From Panagrolaimus kolymaensis (taxonomy: Eukaryota; Nematoda; Chromadorea; Rhabditida; Panagrolaimidae), in assembly GCA_028622995.1 (NCBI GenBank), contig JAJQJQ010000008.1, positions 5,022,001 to 5,086,000 of the forward strand: 64,000 bases of DNA, given 5' to 3'. Numbering within the stretch: position 1 is the first letter of the stretch; the number at the start of each line of letters is the position of its first letter. Made by a program: the position numbers and the translations under genes. Below the pieces are notes generated by a model. It saw only the letters and a program-made list of their open reading frames with translations. It was not told the DNA's origin and searched no databases. This document shows positions 36,838 through 47,597 of the stretch, piece after piece.

Positions 36838-38058
36838 ATGGTTGAACAAGGAATTATTGCTGAAGTTATAAGTCTTCTTATTGAAAGTATAATTTATTTA
36901 TTTTTATTATCTTTATCCATCGTTTTTATTGCAAGGTCGCAAAAAGAGCTTAAAGGAGCTTTTTATCATTTGCTTTTAGCGGTTTTTATTTCGGATTTAA
37001 TTTTCTTTTTTGTTTTGGTATGTAAATTTTTTTGGAATTCTTATTTTTATTTTAAAATTTAAATATTTATTTGTTTTTAGTCTGTTGGCCTCTTTAAATT
37101 ACCAGGTTATGGACTATTTAGAAACTTTTTTAAACAAAATCAATGGCTTGGTTCTTTTGCTTATACCCTTTCCGTGGTACTTACAATTTATCAATATCTT
37201 GGCCAAACATTGATAGCTTTTAATCGATTTACATGCGTTTGGTTGCCTTTATATCATCAAAAAGTAAAGTTCCCAAAAAACAATTATTTTTTCGATTAAA
37301 TAATAAATATTTATAGATTTGGAGCACAAAATGGTATATTCCAATAATGATTTTATTACCAATTATTTGTGTGGTTCATCGATTTACAGCTGAAGGAATG
37401 TATGAATTTAAATCTGATGGACGTGCAGAAGTCGGATATGTTGATAAAGAATTTGAAAAATTTGGTTTAACTATAGCTGCCATAATTTATGGAGTCAATA
37501 CGAGCATTTCTTTGGGTTTAAGTATTTTGACTGTAATTAAGCATATTCAATTACGAAAAGAAATAACTATGGTTTCAACAGATAAAAGTGTGGAATTATT
37601 GGGTTAGTTTTTGGACACCCAAATTTTGTTTTATGTTTAACTTTCTTTCTCTTACTGAGATACCAATTTTGCGAATTTGGATATCAAAAAATCTGATTTT
37701 ACTTTTTTTAGTTTATTCTTTGCTTCTTTTGGTTATTCAAATTATTCGAGTTATGTATAATCGCATTCGATTCCTTTTCGTTGATAATTATATTATAATT
37801 GCATTAATGGTATCTTTGTTACAATATATTGTTGATTTCCACGCAGCTGTTGCATCCATTGCAATTTTAATTCTTAGGTAAAGTCAATGTAAAAAACTTA
37901 TTCTAAGGTTCAAAATTATTTATTTTTTCAGTCCAACAACTCGAAAAACTTATTTACATTTTTATTTGAGATTTTTACAAAGAATTCTTAAACGATGCCT
38001 TCAACCAGCGCCAATGAGTGCTCGGATTTTGCCACATAGAACTCATCCAACTGTTTAG
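36838..38058 (+). CDS. Nematode 7-transmembrane chemoreceptor, srv/srg-like
   Basis: Predicted G-protein-coupled chemosensory receptor, plasma membrane. Five exons join in phase: 36838-37017, 37081-37263, 37317-37602, 37712-37877, 37932-38058, about 313 aa. Seven hydrophobic spans are visible. The end of span 3 carries LIAFNRFTCVWLPLYHQKIWS, the NRF...P..Y.KIWS signature of the Srg superfamily, especially srv. The extracellular stretch after span 4 is charged (FKSDGRAEVGYVDKEFEKFG). The C-terminal tail is short and basic (KTYLHFYLRFLQRILKR). It has no like-oriented receptor next to it in the window. Confidence 0.8.
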
Positions 38059-38370
38059 ATTTACATTATTTTTAAAGTTTTTTTGTCAAAAGTTTATTAA
38101 ATTTTAATTTTGAGTGGGTTTTGTACAAAAGAGTTTGAGTATGTATGCGGTTTAAAAAGATATAGAAAAAAACGATGCATATCATCAAATAAATTCAAAA
38201 TAGTTTTTAATTCAATTCAAAAAATACATACAAAAACAAAAAATAAAGCAAAGAAAAAAGAAGAAAAGAAAACTATATAAACAAAAATTAATAATTGGAA
38301 ATTTGTTGATAATAGGTTTGATTCTGATTAGGATTTCTAGCATATTTTTTTGTTAACATTAGTCTTTTCC
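38059..38370. other. Short spacer between convergent genes
   Basis: About 310 bp between the ends of the srv-like receptor and the first F-box-like gene. AT-rich, presumably both 3' UTRs. Nothing else seen. Confidence 0.5.
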
Positions 38371-39318
38371 TTATCTTTGACATCTTTTTTTAATTTCACC
38401 AAAAACTAGACCTCTTCCGAGGCCCCGACGAGATCGGGCTTGGGCACGGATTGAAGCGGGTTGAACTCTTTGGATTGGAGCTATAATTCGTTTTGAACCA
38501 AATCCGTGTATATCAACTCTAGGCTGGATTTCAGATGGCGCCCATGCTTTAAGCATATCAACGACAGCATCAGATAGTTCATTCTCTTGAAAAAAATCTC
38601 CAGAAATATCAAAATGTGAACCATTTTCTGCATTTTTCTTTACAAAATCAACCAATGGCAAAAAATTTGTCGGTCCAATAGATATTTCATAAAATTTCCA
38701 ACTAAATAATTTAAATTTTTGGTTAAATTTGATTTTGTTTAAATTGGTAAAAGTTTGTTGATTGACAATTTCACATTTATTTTGAAGAATAAGATAATTA
38801 ACATTTGGAACTTTGGAAAGAATAACATCAATTGAAACGGGTGCGCCAAATTTATCACAAATATTTACTTTCGTTAAAGTAATAGCTGTAGTTCTTTGAC
38901 TTGAAAACAAAATATTTATTTCAGATAAATTTAAATTTTGTTCTGAAATATATATTTTGTAAAGATCGCATCGATAAAAAAATTGGCAAAAATTTATTGA
39001 ATTTTTAGATGCATCTAATACTTTTGTCAGCCAATATTGAACTTTGTCCGTTGGAACTTGAGTCTGTTTGGAATGTGGATTACTACTGTAAGATAATATA
39101 TTATTAGAATAAAACATATCAGTTTCAAAAAATACGATATTTGCTTTGGTGAAAAAATATTTACATGTCAGTGGGAGATTCTTTGATGTCATTGGTTTTT
39201 GAATAAAATAATTAATTATTGGTCGAGGAATAGAAAAATTTTGATGAAAATATTTTTTAAATTTAATTGTTTTTTTGGATGGATAAACAGAAAAATTAGG
39301 AGTAGCAGCCGTCGTCAT
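38371..39318 (-). CDS. F-box-like family protein, copy 1
   Basis: First of eleven paralogues in the right half of the window. Single exon, 315 aa. Residues about 25-60 form an F-box-like helix set (FSIPRPIINYFIQKPMTSKNLPLTCKYFF in pieces) that could bind a Skp1 protein. The middle and C-terminal part has the shared motifs NLSEINILFSSQ, a strand pair ending VNICDKFGAPVSIDVILSKVP, and PLVDFVKKNA. This part probably selects the substrate. Unlike the others it ends in an Arg/Gly-rich tail (SRRGLGRGLVFGEIKKRCQR). Nearest relative here is copy 2. The F-box assignment rests on pattern only. Confidence 0.6.
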   Translation of the reverse strand: MTTAATPNFSVYPSKKTIKFKKYFHQNFSIPRPIINYFIQKPMTSKNLPLTCKYFFTKANIVFFETDMFYSNNILSYSSNPHSKQTQVPTDKVQYWLTKVLDASKNSINFCQFFYRCDLYKIYISEQNLNLSEINILFSSQRTTAITLTKVNICDKFGAPVSIDVILSKVPNVNYLILQNKCEIVNQQTFTNLNKIKFNQKFKLFSWKFYEISIGPTNFLPLVDFVKKNAENGSHFDISGDFFQENELSDAVVDMLKAWAPSEIQPRVDIHGFGSKRIIAPIQRVQPASIRAQARSRRGLGRGLVFGEIKKRCQR

Positions 39319-39933
39319 CGTTAGTTTTTCAAAAAAAAAAAAATGAATGGTTTGAAATAATTTTTTATTATAAAGTTCATAGATTTATTCTTGTTGTTTA
39401 CGGTTAATTTGTTTTGGGATTATTGGAGAAACCTTTAAGGCCAAACTTGTCCTATAATACCAAATTTATGCGTAAGCACCTTTTTCCCAGAAAAATATGC
39501 GAAGATGGAAATGGAAAGAAAAATAAGAATTAATTAATTTTATTGATTATCTCGTTTGGTCACATGGATGACGTAAGAACTTATTTTTTTGTTGGTAAAA
39601 GACTTTGAATGAGTTTTTTGTGAATAAAAATTGGAAAATATCGCTAATTAATAAATTCCAAGCTAAATCGCAAGATAAATTTTTTTATTTCTAATTAAAT
39701 CATACCCAAAAAAATATGTAAAATTAAACAACAAACTAAAAAAATATATGCATAATTTAAGTGATTGAGTCGAGAATAGGCATAACTTTGTCCAGTTTTT
39801 TATTTACATCTTTTAAACCTTTTTCGAAGTTCAGAAGAAGCAGATTTTAACCGGGCTTGAACCTGGTCGAATACCCGGGACCGGGTTGTACCAGTTAATT
39901 TTGGATTATGCCTTATTGTTGTGGTGAGAGAAA
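39319..39933. other. Intergenic, with a GC-richer palindromic patch
   Basis: About 600 bp of AT-rich spacer between F-box-like copies 1 and 2. At about 39849-39893 there is a GC-richer patch with repeated ACCGGG/CCCGGG blocks and TTGAACCTGGTCGAAT. It faintly recalls a T-arm, but no tRNA can be folded around it. Possibly a repeat remnant. Confidence 0.35.
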
Positions 39934-40770
39934 TCAATGCATATCTTGAGATGAACTAAATCCAAATATTTCAATCCTAGGTTTATTTTGAAATGGTCCC
40001 CAAGCTTCAAGCATATTGTAAACAGCGTTTTTTACTTCATTATCAAGCCAAACATTCCTACCAGAAATATCAAATTCTGAAGCATCTGCTGCATTATTTT
40101 TTATAAATTCAACCAATGGCATAACTTCAATTTCATCAGATGATACATAAGATAAATGCCAATTAAAATCAATAAATTTTTGGTTGAATTTAATTATGTT
40201 TAGATTTGTAATAGTTTGTTGATTGACAATTTCACATTTGTTTTCATAAAAAAAATTATTAACATTTGGAATTTTGCCAAGAATAGCATCGATGGAAACG
40301 GGTGCACCAAATTTATCTCGAATATTTACATTTGTAAAATTCACATACCTTGTTTTTCTACGAGATAGTAATAAATCAATTTCGTTTAAAGCAATTAAAT
40401 TATTATTTCTAATTTCAACTTGGCAAAGATCAAATCCAAAAAATAAATGAGAAACTTTCAAAGAATCACATGAACTCAAGAATGTTTTAATTTGCCAATA
40501 TTTAACTTTTTCCGTAGTTATGAGGATACGAATTGATGATTCAGCATATGATAATTCACTTCTTTCATAAATCATATCAGTTTCAAAAAATACGATGTTT
40601 GCTTTGGTAAACAAATATTTGCATGTAAGTGCAAGGTTTCTCGACGCCATCGGATTTTCAATGATATAATTAATCGTGGGCTCAGGAATAGAAAAGTTTT
40701 GATAATGTGAAGATTTAAATTTAATTGTTTTGAATGGATAAACAGAAAAATTAGTTGTTGTAGCATCCAT
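39934..40770 (-). CDS. F-box-like family protein, copy 2
   Basis: Single exon, 278 aa, starting MDATTTNFSVYPFKTIKF. It has the N-terminal F-box-like segment (FSIPEPTINYIIENPMASR..LTCKYLFTK), then the shared NEIDLLLSRRKTR, NIRDKFGAPVSIDAILGKIP, NKCEIVNQQTITNLN and PLVEFIKNNAAD blocks. It is closest to copy 1, the neighbour on the same strand, so the two are probably a tandem pair. It ends without the Arg/Gly-rich tail seen in copy 1. Putative substrate adaptor for an SCF-type ubiquitin ligase. Confidence 0.6.
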   Translation of the reverse strand: MDATTTNFSVYPFKTIKFKSSHYQNFSIPEPTINYIIENPMASRNLALTCKYLFTKANIVFFETDMIYERSELSYAESSIRILITTEKVKYWQIKTFLSSCDSLKVSHLFFGFDLCQVEIRNNNLIALNEIDLLLSRRKTRYVNFTNVNIRDKFGAPVSIDAILGKIPNVNNFFYENKCEIVNQQTITNLNIIKFNQKFIDFNWHLSYVSSDEIEVMPLVEFIKNNAADASEFDISGRNVWLDNEVKNAVYNMLEAWGPFQNKPRIEIFGFSSSQDMH

Positions 40771-41281
40771 TGTTGGTTTAAACTTTCTAACTTTCTAATA
40801 ACGAATGAAAGAGAAATAAAATATTTTTTTTTGCTAAGACAAAATATTTATTTATAATAACCATCTATGGAGTTACCCTTCAAGGTATATCTTGTTTACC
40901 TTCTTATCATGCGATATATGTATATAACTAAAGGGAGCGATTTGTGCAATTGCTATTTGTTTTCTAAAATCCCTCAAAAAAAAATATTCGGCAGTGATGA
41001 AAAGTTAGCTTTCTTTATGTATGTATTTTCAAAAACTTTTGTACCACTTTCTCTAACGCAAAGAAAAAAAAAGCTATCACACTTTTTTTTCTTTTTCGAT
41101 AAACCAAAATTTACTAATAAGAGATATTTATTAAATCAAAAATAAATATAAATAAACACGACTTTTATAAATTAAATTAAATTTTATTTATCTTTAAGGT
41201 TTAATTAAAACGGTGAAGAAATTTTAGATAGATAAATTACTGTTTAAATAAAATAAAAAACAGCATCATTATGATTTTCCA
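40771..41281. other. Intergenic spacer
   Basis: About 510 bp, AT-rich. It contains the upstream region of F-box-like copy 2 and the 3' end of the small tetraspan gene. A 92-codon frame on the plus strand (40867-41145) is lysine/phenylalanine-rich and not convincing. Confidence 0.45.
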
Positions 41282-41839
41282 TTATGCTGGTACCTTTTTA
41301 TTTAATCCATTTTCTTGTTGTTGTTGTTCACGAAGAAAATTGAGACATCGATAAGCTATAGTTGAAAACCAAATATCTCTTGCTGTAATTATTACGCCAA
41401 GAATGCCAAAAACGATCATCATAATTTCTTTGCTAACTTCGGAGTTATTTGGCAGATTGATGCATGAATCAATTAAGTATGCAAATAAACACAAAACATC
41501 AAGAACCTATTAAAGTAAAATAGTTTAAAGAAAAACATTAAAATTATTCAAATTTCTATTTTTATTTTTTTTGTAGATAATTAAATTAGTGACTAAAAAT
41601 CGGCTTACCATAGCTACGAAATAAGGATAAATAAATTTTGGTTCAGTTTTTATAAATGCAATAAGAGGCATAGAAACAAGACAGGCAATAAAAATAGCGG
41701 AAATAAAGCCAATTGGACTATTATTTAAAAGAATGCTTAAAAAGCAACTACCTAAATTAAGCCAACAAATAACTTTCATTCCGGTTGTAATATGAAAACA
41801 ACAGCAGCGATATTTAGGATCATAATAATCCACAGACAT
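41282..41839 (-). CDS. Small four-span membrane protein, nematode DUF7027-like
   Basis: Two exons in phase: 41839-41609 and 41506-41282, about 151 aa. The N-terminus carries YRCCCFHITTGMKVICWLNL, a cysteine cluster leading into span 1 that is typical of a large nematode family of small four-span proteins (DUF7027 / LAPTM-like). Spans follow at ISAIFIACLVSMPLI, FVAMVLDVLCLFAYLI (across the splice junction) and MMIVFGILGVIITAR. The C-terminus is short, Gln-rich and ends KKVPA. The role of the family is not known to me. Some relatives sit in lysosomal membranes. Confidence 0.65.
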
Positions 41840-42586
41840 TTTTTTTATTATTTATAAATCAGATAAAAAATCAAATTTTTTTGAAATTTTATAAAAAGCT
41901 GCGTTATTTATACCAACTATGAATAGAAAAAACTTTTTTTATTTTTGTCAAATCATTGTTGATTCATAAGTTTGTTGGAGCCAGCCTTAGGCTAAAAAAG
42001 CTTAAAATCTTTAGTTCTAAAGTTTAAAAAATGGCCACACTGGGTTTATTGATAAATAGGATTAAAATATATTTTAACAAAATCTTAAAATGAAAAAAGT
42101 CCAGCTTGCATGAATCATTCTAAAAAAAGCAAAGCAAACAAAAAAATCGAGACAATTTCGCGATTTGCTTTTTTTAATGCATACTTTTTTGAATCCATAA
42201 AAAACTTAAATCTTTCATTTTTTTTTTATTATCTGGCCACTGATATATATATGGCTGTAACGAAATATTACCTTTTGTTTTAGCTTTGAACTAAAGGACA
42301 AAAAAAGAATTAAATGGCAATGTGGAAAACTTTTAACGAAGTTCACTGGCTTTTACAAAGGCATTTATAAGTTTATGTATGTGTTTACAAATAAACAATG
42401 CTGAATTTACTTTAAAAGTTTGTAAAGATTAATTTTAAAAATGGTCCATGTTTTGTTACACTGATCTAAAACTTTATTTTACCTTTTTAATAATAATGAA
42501 CGTTCAAAAACAATTGAGTAAACTAAGACAAATTTCAAAGATAATTAAAATAATAAAAAATTAAAACGTTAAAAAAGTTTATTTTG
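41840..42586. other. Intergenic spacer
   Basis: About 750 bp, AT-rich, between the tetraspan gene start and the end of F-box-like copy 3. No gene, RNA or repeat copy recognised. Confidence 0.5.
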
Positions 42587-43401
42587 CTAAATTTCTTCGA
42601 TATCAATAACGGGTTTTCTTTTACCTGGGTAAACGCCATTTATGAGTTTATGCAATTTGATTTTGAGATGTTTAACATTTTGAGAGTTTAGTTTAAAAAC
42701 ATATTTAACATCAGCTGATTTTGCAACATGATGCTTTAAAAATTGAAATAAAATTTCCGGTTTAATTTCTTCTGATGTTTGATATATTGCAAGATGGAAC
42801 CATCGTAATTTTTTGTAAACTTTGACGTTGTTGATTTTTTTCATTATTTCATTAGAATAAATTGCGCGGTAATTATAATAAGTTAATTCAGTAAGATTTA
42901 ATGCTTTTGAAAGAATATAATCAGGAAGAATTTGATTTCCATTATCATCGCTAATTTCGACATCTTTCAAATATAAATTTAGAAGTTTATTTGAAAGAAA
43001 AAGGTTGATTTCATGTACAGTTAATTTCTCATTGGATAGATGAAACTGAACTATAGTTAAAAGATAAATTTGATGACAATCTAAAGAAAAATTTCCATCG
43101 GAAATAATGTTAAGATTAGTAAACCAATATTGAAATGGTCCAGTAGGAAGTGGCTTGTTGTTGATGTGAATCCATGGTGGATTATAAAATAAACCTCCTT
43201 GTTGCTTTTGATAAACCCTATCTTCTACCACCACAATTTTTTTCTTGGCAAAAAAATATTTACATGTTTGTTGAAGTTTTTGATATCCAAAAGGTGAGGT
43301 TGATGGACGTTCGGAGATATAAGAAATAACATAAAATGGAAGTGAAAATATTGTCGACGTGGTGATTTAAAAGAATATTCTTCAGGAGCAACATTGGCCA
43401 T
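42587..43401 (-). pseudogene. F-box-like family, copy 3 (one-base frameshift)
   Basis: The start codon at 43401 opens MANVAPEEYSFKSPRRQYF, the family N-terminus. Right after that motif (near 43350) a T run is one base short compared with copies 6 and 7. The frame shifts and the F-box-like segment is then read in another frame. From 43234 onward the family frame is open to 42587: DRVYQKQQGGLF, KLTVHEINLFLSNKL, ISDDNGNQILPDYILSKALN, NEIMKKINNVK. One base lost in a homopolymer is enough to explain it, so either a young pseudogene or a sequencing error. Confidence 0.7.
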
Positions 43402-44121
43402 TTTTCAAATTTTATTTCAAACACTTTAGCAAAAAAAACTAAAGGGAAATAAACAACCCTTTTCTTCTTTTTATTTTTGGCGCTTTTTTTTTTTAAATCG
43501 ATTGATCTCTCATTTTTGTGGTTTGTTTATTAAAAAAAAGAGGTCTGTTTGTCCTAAGCTACACAAAGGAGTCCGTTTATTTTGCCAGAAAAATCATCCT
43601 TAGAAAGAGAAAAAAAATACTATTAGAGTCCATCGTACAGCGGTGTAGCATTCTAATAACAATCCAAAAAAGCCTGCGGCATAACAAAAACTTAACTGAT
43701 TTTGATTTACGAAAATTTTCACTTAATAAAGAAATTATATATTTTATACAGTTTTCATAATTTTTGTTAGTTTTTTTATAAATGGAAAAAGTTTATGTCA
43801 AAAGTTAATGACCACATTTTTAAAGGGGTTATTTGCTTGAAGGTAAAAAATATTGGATAAACACTCAAGTCATAATTCTGAGGTTATAACCCTAGAGAAT
43901 AAAAAGGAATTTAAGTAGTCATGAAGAAAAGTGAGAAATTGGATGAAAACTTTTCGATTCATTTTCAAAATTTTTCACTCGCAAAACTTCATTAAAATTT
44001 TTTAATTAAATAATTAAAATAAACTATATTATGACTTGTCACGTCAAATAAAAATTTTCTTACTAATTAATTCTTTTTTTATCCTTGCGTCAAAAGCTAA
44101 AACATAAGTAAACATTTCGTT
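43402..44121. other. Intergenic spacer before tRNA-like unit 1
   Basis: About 720 bp. Mostly AT-rich. The last ~40 bases (AAAAGCTAAAACA, then ATTTCGTT) match the region in front of tRNA-like unit 2. No gene recognised. Confidence 0.45.
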
Positions 44122-44219
44122 CCAGCCATAGATTAGTGGTAAATCATAGGCTTCTTTCTCCAAGTCCGCGGCAAAGAATTACAAAGGCCTAACAGCCCGG
44201 TTCGAATCCGGGTGGCTGG
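44122..44219 (+). ncRNA. tRNA-like Pol III unit 1, 35-nt anticodon-region insert
   Basis: 98 nt that fold as a tRNA body: acceptor CCAGCCA/TGGCTGG (7 bp), D arm GATT/AATC with loop AGTGGTA, anticodon stem TAGGC/GCCTA, and T arm CCCGG-TTCGAAT-CCGGG. Box B (GGTTCGAATCC) is perfect, box A (TAGATTAGTGG) near consensus, and a T run follows after 4 nt. Between the anticodon-stem halves are 35 nt instead of 7. They can form a TTCTTT/AAAGAA hairpin. Taking positions 34-36 directly gives CTT, but position 37 is not a purine, so no isotype is assigned. It could be an intron-bearing tRNA, a tRNA pseudogene or another Pol III RNA. Confidence 0.55.
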
Positions 44220-44974
44220 GAATTTTTTTAAAATCATTTAATATAAAAATCATACATAATTTTTTCTGAAAATTTATCGAATGGAAAATTAATATTTAAA
44301 AAAATCGAAGCTTTATCATTTTAGCTTTAAAGAAACTCAAGAAGTTAAAGAAACAAGAATAAAATTGGTTGTAAAAAACTAAAAAGCTTCAGGGATTACT
44401 TTTTTTTTTACCAAGTTTGTTTATTTACTTTTTTCTTTTCTTTATGAATTTTATATTTGGACTTTTTTTTATTAAGCATCGAAATGAATTGTCATTTTTT
44501 GGGGATCAATCTTCTTTCTAGTGTACCTATATTTTTTTTAATTAAGTAGCCTTCTTTTGGTGTTAAAGTGAAAAACACTTGATTTGAATGCAGCAAACTG
44601 AGCGCCTGTGAGAATAACAAATGCTTTTTTTGTTTTGTTTGAAAGAGATAAAAAATCGAAAGAGATTTGGTCTTTGGTTAATTGTTTTGTGCTAAAAAAA
44701 ATTTTGAATACAAAGTTTACTGGATTAAGACTTTGATTGCCCATTTTTGATGTCAACCTATAATTTTGGCACTCCGAGAAGGCAATATTTCTTCCTTCCA
44801 TATTCTCTTATTTGTTTCATCACTGAAAAGCCATCGTCGTTTCAAGGTTATCAAAAGCTTCAAAAAACATGCAAATATTTTTTCTCTAAAAAGAAAATTG
44901 TCGTTGTTGATGCAATAATTAAATATGATAATGGCAGTGATATTTTTTATTTTGATTCACTTAAAGATCGCAAT

Positions 44975-46214
44975 CAGGGATGAGCGGAATTCCGCTTCCG
45001 TTTCCGTTTCCGCGGAATTCCGTAGTTTTTTTGCTTCCGTTTCCGTTTCCGCTTCCGTAAAAAAATATTTAAATTTCCGTTTCCGTTTCCGCTTCCGCTG
45101 TAAAAATAGCGTAAATCTTAAACGGAAGTGCTTTATTTTTTCACAGAAATATTACAGAAAACTTCACCTTTTGGTGTGAATTTTTTTATTTACCAACATT
45201 TTTATACTTACACGGTTTAAATGTTGCTAAAAAAGCCGCAAACATGCTTGTTTGAGTGTTAATTGTTATCAATTATTATTCTTTGAAGTCAAAAAACTTC
45301 GAAAATCTCTTTCATTCAAATTAATCAGAAATAATTAACCAATATCTCATAAGCATTCAAAGAGCAACCACATGTATATTTTTCGTTTCTATGATACATT
45401 GCAAATAGGAGTGAGCATAAAACTATACTAATTACAATAACATGATATCAAAAAGTTTAAAAACATTTGTGAATTTTTTATTAAAAGCTTTTAGCCTATT
45501 CATTTTAACTAAAAGTTAAATTTTTTTAAAGAGAAAACAATATATTAAACTCTGAGCATTAAGAAGTCAATTTCAAAAGAAAAATTTTAGAAAGCAAATT
45601 TTAAAAAATAAAAAAATTTCCGCTTCCGTTTCCGTTTCCGCGGAATTCCTCCCTTTTTTCACTTCCGTTTCCCTTTCCGCTTCCGTAGAAAATAATTTAT
45701 ATTTCCGCTTCCGTTTCCGCTTTTACGGAACTGCCTCAGTTCCGTTTCCGCTTCCTTCCGTTTAAGGAATAGTTACTTCCGCTCATCCAGTGTTCTTACT
45801 CGCGCCGCACCCGCGCCGCGCCGGCGCGCGCCGGCGCGCGCCAGCTGGCGCGTGGCGCGGTGCTTGGCGCGGCTTTTCAGAAATCCGATGCTCGGCGCGG
45901 CGCGTGGCGCGAGAAAAATTAAAAAATATTTTTAAAATTTTAAAATGCTTGAATTTTCCAGAAAAAAATTGATTTAATCTTAGTAAAACCTCAAATATAG
46001 CGTTATTTTAAGTATATCTTACTAAATAAATAAAAAAGTTAATGTTTTTGGTCATTATTTAAATTTTTTTCTGGCGCGTGGCGCGGCGCTGGTGCTCAAA
46101 ATTTTAAAGGCTGGCGCGTGGCGCGGTGCCTGGCGCGGTTTTTCATTTTTCTGGCGCCCGGCGCGGCGCTTGGCGCGACCAAAAGGCAAAGTAAGAACAC
46201 TGCGCTCATCCCTG
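44975..46214. mobile_element. Non-autonomous hAT-type element, TTCCGY family, copy 1 (outer)
   Basis: Terminal inverted repeats CAGGGATGAGCG / CGCTCATCCCTG, flanked by the perfect 8-bp duplication ATCGCAAT (44967-44974, 46215-46222). The duplication also fits the hAT preference nTnnnnAn. Subterminal regions on both sides are arrays of the hexamers TTCCGT and TTCCGC. The centre is AT-rich and non-coding. Without the inner 415-bp element and its duplication it is 817 bp. A second, inverted copy lies at 52775-53622 with a matching core, including the block CCACATGTATATTTTTCGTT. Confidence 0.9.
45788..46202. mobile_element. Non-autonomous hAT-type element, GGCGCG family (nested)
   Basis: A 415-bp element inserted in the right terminal region of the outer element. 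Ends are CAGTGTTCTTACT and AGTAAGAACACTG, a perfect 13-bp inverted repeat. The 8-bp duplication CGCTCATC (45780-45787, 46203-46210) is a copy of the outer element's own terminal sequence. Just inside the ends are arrays built on GGCGCG (GGCGCGTGGCGCGG, GCGCCGCGC) around an AT-rich core. No coding capacity. The order of events is clear: the outer element landed first and the inner one hit its end. Confidence 0.88.
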
Positions 46215-47158
46215 ATCGCAATAAAAAAATTATTTTATCAGCTTCGAGCAAAATTCAATATTGGATTACCATGTTTTCAAGGCCTCATTTGGAGTTACTA
46301 AAGTTACAAAATATTTTTCGATGCGCTTTGAATGTTTTGGCTATTTCAAGCCAAGACTTATCTTTGAATGATATTAATTATTTATTAGACAGTCGAACAA
46401 CAGTAAAACATTTAAATTTAACGGATATGAATATTCGATACGATAATGGCCGACCAATTTCGATCGATGTCATTCTTTCAAAAGTTCCAAAACTTCAAAC
46501 TTTTACTTATGAAAATAAATGTGAAACATTTTCTTCAAAAACCATCCAAAAAATTAATTCCATTAAATTTTATAATTTAATGTGTTTTTTTAATATAACA
46601 ATTCATTACCTTTCTGAAGAAATTGACCCAAAGTTGTTTTGTGATTTTATTGCGAAAAATGCTTTTTTTCCTAGTTTTACTGGAGTTTTACGTTTTCCAT
46701 CCAATGTTTCTGAAATTTATTTTGAATCACTAAGTAACGAATTTTTCAATGAATTTTATTTGGAATTTGAATTTAATTTATTTCAAATCAAAGTTTTTTA
46801 AACTTTGAGAAAAAAATATTTGCTATGTGCCATGTCAAAATATATAATTTTCCAAACTTCTAAACGTTAAATATTTCAATCTTTTCATTTGATAATTATT
46901 GTTTTTGAAAGTTCAAAATTCAAAAGTTAAAATAAAATTTTAAAAAATACGCAAAAATTAATTTAAAAATATTGCATGTTTTTTTAATTATTGTTTCAAG
47001 TGACAACATTGTTTATTTGTTGACGGATAACTTTTAAAATCTTCTTGTATCATTAGATAAAAATTTAATTTTTTAATTCTCCAAAAAACTTTTAACGACG
47101 TTGTTTAATTATTTTTCGTACTTTATTTAAAAGCTAAAACAAAAGGTTAGATTTCGTT

Positions 47159-47254
47159 CCAGCCATAGATTAGTGGTAAATCATAGGCATTACCTGCACC
47201 TGTATTTACGGGAGCATAAGAGCCTAAGAGCCTGGTTCGAATCCGGGTGGCTGG
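47159..47254 (+). ncRNA. tRNA-like Pol III unit 2, 33-nt anticodon-region insert
   Basis: 96 nt with the same tRNA body as unit 1: identical acceptor, D arm and anticodon stem, and one change in the T stem (CCTGG for CCCGG, still paired). The variable loop is AGAG instead of ACAG. The stretch between the anticodon-stem halves is 33 nt and unrelated to that in unit 1. It contains a CCTGTA/TACGGG inverted repeat. Direct reading of positions 34-36 gives TAC (Val), without a purine at 37, so no isotype is claimed. Upstream and downstream flanks resemble unit 1, so both arose by duplication of a larger block. Confidence 0.55.
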
Positions 47255-47597
47255 GAATTTTTAGATTTTTTTTTGTAATACAAAAAGCATACATATTTTT
47301 TGTGAAGATTTATAAAAGCGAATTAAATATTTTTAAAAAATTTATAGCTTTAACTTTCATAAAATGATGCATCTTTGTTTAGACAAAAAAAAATGGCTGC
47401 TTTCAATTTTTGTCTGGTTGTTTTTTTATTTCTTTCATTTCAAAAAGGGAAAATAACTTAAATATGCTCAACAAATTAGAAGTTTTTTATGTGTTTATTT
47501 TAGCTAAACTTTTTTTGTATTGAATGCTTTTTCGATTTTTGGTTTGATTCCAAAAATCTTAACTTTAAAGTAATCGACAACATTATTTTTATTTACA

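Larger units (their letters stand above)
44750..46801 (+). pseudogene. F-box-like family, copy 4 (split by nested hAT elements)
   Basis: The 5' part (44750-44974) reads MSTYNFGTPRRQYFFLPYS, the F-box-like segment and KIVVVDAIIKYDNG. The 3' part (46215-46801) reads KIQYWI, DLSLNDINYLLDSR, PISIDVILSKVPKL, TFTYENKCETFSSKT and PKLFCDFIAKNA. Both parts are in the same frame. The break falls exactly at the 8-bp duplication ATCGCAAT that flanks a 1,240-bp insertion, so the gene was intact until the element landed. Stops inside the insertion make the present allele non-functional unless the element is removed. Confidence 0.85.

Noticed and set aside
39849..39893. Possible tRNA T-arm
   Set aside because: No matching acceptor, D or anticodon arms can be found around it.
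44122..44219. Assigning an ordinary tRNA isotype to unit 1
   Set aside because: The anticodon loop is 35 nt, and the direct reading lacks the purine at position 37. The second copy would give a different isotype with the same body.
45790..45972. Arg/Ala-rich frame in the GC-rich stretch
   Set aside because: It is created by GGCGCG subterminal repeats of the nested hAT element.
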